A DNA stretch of 64,000 nt from JAICKM01 sp038228295 (GTDB lineage: Bacteria > Chloroflexota > Chloroflexia > QHBQ01 > JAICKM01), in contig JBBRPH010000011.1 in NCBI GenBank assembly GCA_038228295.1, forward strand, positions 37,509 through 101,508, given 5' to 3'. The position numbers and the translations under genes were made by a program. The notes under the pieces were generated by a model that was given only the letters and a program-made list of their open reading frames with translations, did not search any database and was not told where the DNA came from. Position 1 is the first letter of the stretch. Every line of letters begins with the position of its first letter. Positions 60,398 through 64,000 of the stretch are shown piece after piece.

Positions 60398-61546
60398 ATG
60401 CACATCGGCATCAACGCCCACCTGCTGGCCTTCACCGGCGACTACCGCGCGGCGGGGCTGTCCAAGCATATCGGCGATCTCATAACCGCCCTGCTCGACC
60501 TGCCGGACGACACACGCTATACCTTGTTCACCGGGCCGGGCGCGCGCAATGCGCCGCCGGGCTTTGCCCAGTCGCCCCGTGCCAGGGTGCAGGCTAGCCG
60601 CCGGCCCACGCTGCAACCGGAGGTGCGAATCGCCTGGGAGCAGACGGTCTTGCCGGTCGCCGCTGTGCGGGCCGGGATTGACCTGCTGCACTGCCCCGTG
60701 CTGATCCAGCCGTTGCTCTGCCCGGTGCCGACCGTGATCACCGTCCACGACCTGATCTTTTTGCGCTACCCCGATCACTTCCCGCGCCTCAAACGGCTCT
60801 ACCTGACCACACTGGCCGGAGCCTCGCTGCGCCGGGCTCGCCGCATCATCGCCGTCTCCGCCGCGACCAAACGCGACCTGATCGCCTTGCTAGGCATCGC
60901 CGCCCAGCGCATCACGGTGGTACCCAACGGTGTAGACTTAATCCGCTTTGCGCCGCAGCCGGCCGCCGCCGTGACCGCCTTCCGCCAGGCCCATGATCTG
61001 CCGGAAAGGAGCATCCTCTATGTCGGCACGCTGGAGCCACGCAAAAACCTGCCCACTCTGCTGCACGCCTATGCGGCTGCCCGCACCGATCTGGGCGACG
61101 CGCCGTTGCTGATTGGCGGTGGTAAAGGCTGGTTCTACGACGAGATTTTCCGCGTGGTGCGCGAACTGGGTCTCGACGATGGGCGCATGGTCCGCTTCCT
61201 CGGCTACGTGCCGGACGCAGACCTGCCTATGTGGTATAATAGCGCCACGGCGTTCGTCTATCCGTCGGAATATGAGGGCTTCGGCCTGCCTGCCCTCGAA
61301 GCCCTGGCCTGCGGTACGCCGCTGATCGCCGCCGACCGCTCGGCGTTGCCCGAAGTGGTGGGCGACGCGGGGCTGCTGGTAGACCCACATTCAGTGCACG
61401 CGCTAGCCGGTGCCCTGCGTGCGGTGTGTACCGATACCGCACTGGCGGCGCGGCTGCGGATGGCGGGCCGGGCGCAAGCCGCCCGCTTCCCCTGGGCACG
61501 GGTCGCGCAAGAAACATTGGCCGTTTATCGAGCCGCCAAAGGATGA
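60398..61546 (+). CDS. GT4-family glycosyltransferase
   Basis: A 382-residue cytoplasmic GT-B glycosyltransferase of family 4. N-terminal: GINAHLLAFTGDYRAAGLSKHIGDL; centre: ILYVGTLEPRKNLPTLLHAY near 206 and LIGGGKGWFYDEIF; donor site with the E-x7-E motif in YPSEYEGFGLPALEALACGTPLIAA near 287-311. It transfers a sugar from an activated donor to a polysaccharide or lipid acceptor; specificity is open. No ribosome binding site: leaderless. The upstream gap also contains the end of the SLH gene's promoter region. Confidence 0.92.
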   Translation: MHIGINAHLLAFTGDYRAAGLSKHIGDLITALLDLPDDTRYTLFTGPGARNAPPGFAQSPRARVQASRRPTLQPEVRIAWEQTVLPVAAVRAGIDLLHCPVLIQPLLCPVPTVITVHDLIFLRYPDHFPRLKRLYLTTLAGASLRRARRIIAVSAATKRDLIALLGIAAQRITVVPNGVDLIRFAPQPAAAVTAFRQAHDLPERSILYVGTLEPRKNLPTLLHAYAAARTDLGDAPLLIGGGKGWFYDEIFRVVRELGLDDGRMVRFLGYVPDADLPMWYNSATAFVYPSEYEGFGLPALEALACGTPLIAADRSALPEVVGDAGLLVDPHSVHALAGALRAVCTDTALAARLRMAGRAQAARFPWARVAQETLAVYRAAKG

Positions 61547-61600
61547 AGGATTGGATAGGTCGCTATTGGATTATGTAAAGTTTAAACAGGGCAACGGCAG

Positions 61601-61822
61601 GTGAGCTTGGATAGCATATTGCCGTTCATTCTGCCGCTAGCCGCGTTGCTGTTTATGGTCTTTTTCCTCCTGCGCCCTAACAAGCGGCTGCGGACAATGA
61701 TCTGTACGCGCTGTGAGGGCACCGGCCAGGTAGATGAGCATTGGCCCGATCCCTCCGGCCCCGGCGGGTGGCACGACGTACACGGCACCTGCCCCAAATG
61801 CAAAGGGGTCGGCAAGGTCTAG
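61601..61822 (+). CDS. Small membrane-anchored zinc-ribbon-like protein
   Basis: A 73-residue protein. One membrane helix (residues 6-24) is followed by two Cys pairs with Gly spacing, CTRCEGTG and CPKCKGVG, as in the zinc-binding centre of DnaJ. The GTG start at 61601 has only weak upstream GGCAG. It lies 54 nt after the GT4 gene and 25 nt before tsaE, so it may be co-transcribed. Role unknown; a redox or protein-binding function is possible. Confidence 0.6.
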   Translation: MSLDSILPFILPLAALLFMVFFLLRPNKRLRTMICTRCEGTGQVDEHWPDPSGPGGWHDVHGTCPKCKGVGKV

Positions 61823-61847
61823 CCCGCGCCGGCCCGGAGCCTACCCC

Positions 61848-62462
61848 ATGTCGGTATATCGCACCCCCAGCCCGCCAGATCGCCCCACCCCGGCCCCGCC
61901 GGGTGCAGCCGGCGCCGCCGCACGCCCCGCCCGCGACGTAGACATCATCAGCCACAGCCTAGACCAGACGCGGCGCATCGGCGCACGGCTGGCGGCGCTG
62001 TTGCAACCGGGCGACCTGATCCTGCTGGAGGGCGCGTTCGGCGCAGGCAAGACCAGCTTCACGCAGGGCATCGCCCGCGGCCTGAGCGTGGGCGATGCGT
62101 ACATCACCAGTCCCACTTTCACGCTAATCAATGAATACGAGGACGGGCGCCTGCCGCTCTACCATGTGGACCTCTATCGCCTCGACAGCCCCGACCAGGC
62201 GCGCGACCTGGGCCTGTTGGATTATATCGAAGGCGACGGCGTGACGGTGATCGAATGGCCGGAGCGGGCCGCCGGCCTACTGCCGGCGCAGCATCTGACG
62301 ATCTACCTCAGCGATCTCACCGAGACGAAGCGCGCGCTACGGTTGCACGCCGAGGGGCAGCGGTATGTCGAGTTGATCGAGCAGTTCAAGGGACTAGCCT
62401 TCGCGCCGGGCGCGGTCGGCGAGGGCGGGGCGGCCCACCCGCACGGCGGCACGGCCCGATGA
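61848..62462 (+). CDS. tsaE: tRNA threonylcarbamoyladenosine synthesis ATPase TsaE
   Basis: TsaE is the ATPase partner of TsaB and TsaD in making t6A at position 37 of ANN-decoding tRNAs. The 204-residue protein has Walker A GAFGAGKTSFTQ near residue 66, SPTFTLINEYED near 88-99 and YHVDLYRLD near 105; WPERAA near 140 is also diagnostic. The first 35 residues are a Pro/Ala-rich extension absent from most homologues. The start ATG 61848 follows CGGAG; frame extension upstream is inside the previous gene. Its TGA overlaps the tsaB ATG. Confidence 0.93.
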   Translation: MSVYRTPSPPDRPTPAPPGAAGAAARPARDVDIISHSLDQTRRIGARLAALLQPGDLILLEGAFGAGKTSFTQGIARGLSVGDAYITSPTFTLINEYEDGRLPLYHVDLYRLDSPDQARDLGLLDYIEGDGVTVIEWPERAAGLLPAQHLTIYLSDLTETKRALRLHAEGQRYVELIEQFKGLAFAPGAVGEGGAAHPHGGTAR

Positions 62463-63118
62463 TTGCCGCCCTGGACACCTCCACCGACTGGTGCAGCCTG
62501 GCGCTCTACGATCCGACCGGTGGCGTGCGCGTAGAACAGACCTGGCAGGCAGGGCGCGAACAGACACGCGAACTGTTGCCCACGCTACAAGCCATGCTGC
62601 GCCGCTACCGCTTGACTCCGGCTGACCTGCGCGGCGTGGCGGTTGCCACGGGGCCGGGATCATTCACCGGCTTGCGCGTTGGCCTAGCGACGGCCAAAGG
62701 GCTCGCCTACGCACTCGACATCCCGATCTGGGGCATTCCGACGCTTGATGTGCTGGGCTACGCGCACATGGCCGTCACCGCCGCGCCGGTCTGTGCGGTG
62801 TTGCACGCCGGGCGGAGCCGCCTGGTCCATGCCTTCTACCGCACGCGCGGCGGAGTTTGGCAGCGCATCACCGACTACACCAATAGCACCGTCGCCGAAC
62901 TGATCGCCGCCGTAGACACGCCGACCATCTTCTGCGGCGAAATCAGCCCCACGGTCGCGCAGGAGTTGGAGAGTGGTCTGGGCCGCCTGGCAAGCGTTGC
63001 GCCGCCCGCCGCCGCTTTGCGCCGCGCCGGCTATCTGGCCGAACTGGCCTGGCAGCGTGCGCAAGGCGGCGAACGCGACGATATCGCCTCGTTGCAAGCC
63101 TTGTACCTGGAGCAGTAA
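62459..63118 (+). CDS. tsaB: TsaB
   Basis: A 219-residue ASKHA-fold partner of TsaD. The N-terminal half has IAALDTSTDWCSLALYD, then GREQTRELLPTL and VAVATGPGSFTGLRVGLATAKGL near 60-82, which are diagnostic of the YeaZ/TsaB family. The C-terminal half is less conserved (LVHAFYRTRGGVWQ, LVSAAA-like APPAAALRRAGYLAELA). The start overlaps the tsaE stop (ATGA). TsaD is not in this window. Confidence 0.94.
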   Translation: MIAALDTSTDWCSLALYDPTGGVRVEQTWQAGREQTRELLPTLQAMLRRYRLTPADLRGVAVATGPGSFTGLRVGLATAKGLAYALDIPIWGIPTLDVLGYAHMAVTAAPVCAVLHAGRSRLVHAFYRTRGGVWQRITDYTNSTVAELIAAVDTPTIFCGEISPTVAQELESGLGRLASVAPPAAALRRAGYLAELAWQRAQGGERDDIASLQALYLEQ

Positions 63119-63128
63119 ACCAACCGCT

Positions 63129-63830
63129 ATGCCTTACGTCATCGAGCCAATGCAAATAGGCGACGTGCCCGAAGTCTCGCAAGTGGAACGCGAGTGCTTC
63201 ACCAACCCCTGGCCGGCCAGCGCCTACCGCCGCGAACTGCGCGAAACGGCGACCAACCGCTATGTCGTGGTGCGCTGGGTCCATCCCAGCGCGCAACGGC
63301 GCACGCCCCTCGTCTGGCCCGCCGCCGGGTCGCCGTTGCGCGCACAGTTGGGCCGCTGGCTGCCCGGCCTCTTTCCGCCGGTGGATATGCCGGCAAACCC
63401 CTATCCCATCGCAGGCTTCGCCGGCCTCTGGCTGATGGTAGACGAGGCCCATGTCACGACTATCGGCATCGCGCCCGCCCATCGCGGCCGACGCATCGGC
63501 GAACTGCTCTTTCTCCAGTTGGTGGATCTGGCGGTCGAACGCCGCGCCACTTGGCTGACGCTCGAAGTGCGTGTCTCGAACACGGTCGCCCAGAACCTCT
63601 ACCGCAAATACGGCCTGACTATCACCGGCACGCGCAAACGCTACTACAGTGACAACGGCGAAGATGCCTACATGATGAGCAGCGAACCACTGCAATCGCC
63701 CGCCTGCCAAGCGCGTATCGCACGCCTGCGGGCCGATCTGCAGACGGTTCTCGCCCGCCAGGAAGCTGAAGAGGGCACCGGCCACCTCCGCCCCCTCGCC
63801 GGTGGGCAACCCTCCACAGAGAAGGGATAG
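63129..63830 (+). CDS. rimI: Ribosomal-protein-alanine N-acetyltransferase RimI-like, extended
   Basis: A 233-residue GNAT acetyltransferase. The acetyl-CoA site is IGIAPAHRGRRIGELLFLQLVD near 119-140, then ARSNTVAQ-like VRVSNTVAQNLYRKYGL; the C-terminal strand ends with NGEDAYMM. RimI acetylates the N-terminus of S18 and is typically found with tsaB. Residues 45-95 contain a Pro/Leu-rich insertion (PSAQRRTPLVWPAAGSPLRA) not usual in RimI. GAACCAA is the only upstream sequence; it begins 10 nt after the tsaB stop, so coupling is likely. A terminator follows. Confidence 0.9.
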   Translation: MPYVIEPMQIGDVPEVSQVERECFTNPWPASAYRRELRETATNRYVVVRWVHPSAQRRTPLVWPAAGSPLRAQLGRWLPGLFPPVDMPANPYPIAGFAGLWLMVDEAHVTTIGIAPAHRGRRIGELLFLQLVDLAVERRATWLTLEVRVSNTVAQNLYRKYGLTITGTRKRYYSDNGEDAYMMSSEPLQSPACQARIARLRADLQTVLARQEAEEGTGHLRPLAGGQPSTEKG

Positions 63831-63896
63831 CGAAACCCGCACCGAAGTCTACGCCTTACACCATCAGCTACAAGTTAAGGGCATTGCCGCCTTGTC

Positions 63897-63919
63897 AAGG
63901 GCGCGTTGCGGCCCTTTTT
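63897..63919 (+). terminator. Terminator of the tsaE-tsaB-rimI operon
   Basis: AAGGGC and GCCCTT arms with an 8-nt centre and a T-run (TTTTT) at the end. It also overlaps the upstream region of the last gene. Confidence 0.65.
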
Positions 63920-63921
63920 GG

Positions 63922-63927
63922 TAGAAT
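63922..63927 (+). promoter_or_regulatory. Leaderless -10 of the last gene
   Basis: TAGAAT ends 6 nt before ATG 63934. No -35 is convincing within the usual distance. Confidence 0.4.
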
Positions 63928-63933
63928 AGCCCT

Positions 63934-64000
63934 ATGACTACCTCTTCTAACCAGGCCCCGCGGGCCAAGAGCACGGTGCGCCATACCCGCGCCATCCAGC
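63934..64000 (+). CDS. Partial gene running off the right edge
   Basis: Only 22 codons are in the window (MTTSSNQAPRAKSTVRHTRAIQ). No domain can be named. The spacing to the -10 box and the absence of a ribosome binding site support a start here. Confidence 0.4.
   Translation, partial: MTTSSNQAPRAKSTVRHTRAIQ

Overview
The window is a GC-rich chromosomal segment of about 50 gene-sized units on both strands, with no rRNA, tRNA or CRISPR array that I can see. The gene mix suggests a member of the phylum Chloroflexota: large secreted proteins with Thr-rich stalks and C-terminal SLH domains, a PPOX/FbiB-like nitroreductase fusion, a CruF-like carotenoid protein, several DUF-type polytopic membrane proteins, a TsaE-TsaB-RimI cluster and degenerate heptanucleotide tandem repeats. 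This assignment is inference; no rRNA marker is present.

Layout. 0-0.6 kb: the 5' part of an EAD1-trypsin conflict-system protein running off the left edge. 0.8-5.1 kb: radA, an MscS channel, nadD and a glycosyltransferase. 5.1-5.7 kb: a DUF559 endonuclease-like gene between two copies of one palindromic repeat. 5.7-15.9 kb: redox and membrane genes (molybdopterin oxidoreductase, SRPBCC, P450, PPOX-nitroreductase fusion, carotenoid protein, propeller lipoprotein, membrane protein, phosphatase). 16.2-17.9 kb: a fused FAD/2Fe-2S subunit without its molybdenum partner. 17.9-21.5 kb: murJ, rpsT and a nucleotide-sugar dehydrogenase. 21.7-28.1 kb: a GAF-GGDEF-HD-GYP protein, a GT-C-like membrane protein, a Na+/Ca2+ exchanger and a metallophosphatase. 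28.1-31.0 kb: an accessory island with EAD1-TIR and a damaged TIR-helical-repeat gene. 31.1-41.2 kb: ATP-dependent DNA ligase, Ig/FlgD-like surface proteins, a DinB-like protein, a Ycf46-type AAA ATPase, a small peptide gene and a DHA2 efflux pump with a possible attenuator. 41.7-47.9 kb: secreted small proteins, a broken CDF transporter, a two-component system, a YdcF/SanA protein and a hydrolase. 48.3-60.2 kb: three SLH-anchored exoproteins (Asp-box propeller, M14 carboxypeptidase, WD-like), an MFS protein, an NHL-like protein and a NERD-LOTUS-like protein. 60.4-64 kb: a GT4 glycosyltransferase, then tsaE-tsaB-rimI.

The most interesting system is the conflict set. The EAD1 domains at the left edge (protease) and at 30.9 kb (TIR) align without gaps and start at the same residue, so they may belong to one effector network whose parts lie 28 kb apart. 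The second TIR gene carries a C7 frameshift and an in-frame amber codon, yet both downstream segments still read as good protein.

Across the window, several genes have a -10 box 5-8 nt before the ATG (murJ, the 14.0/14.1 kb divergent pair, the 54.9 kb and 60.4 kb genes, the YdcF gene, the kinase, the last gene), which points to leaderless transcripts. Period-7 repeats and foldback elements occupy intergenic gaps and also sit in frame inside at least three genes.
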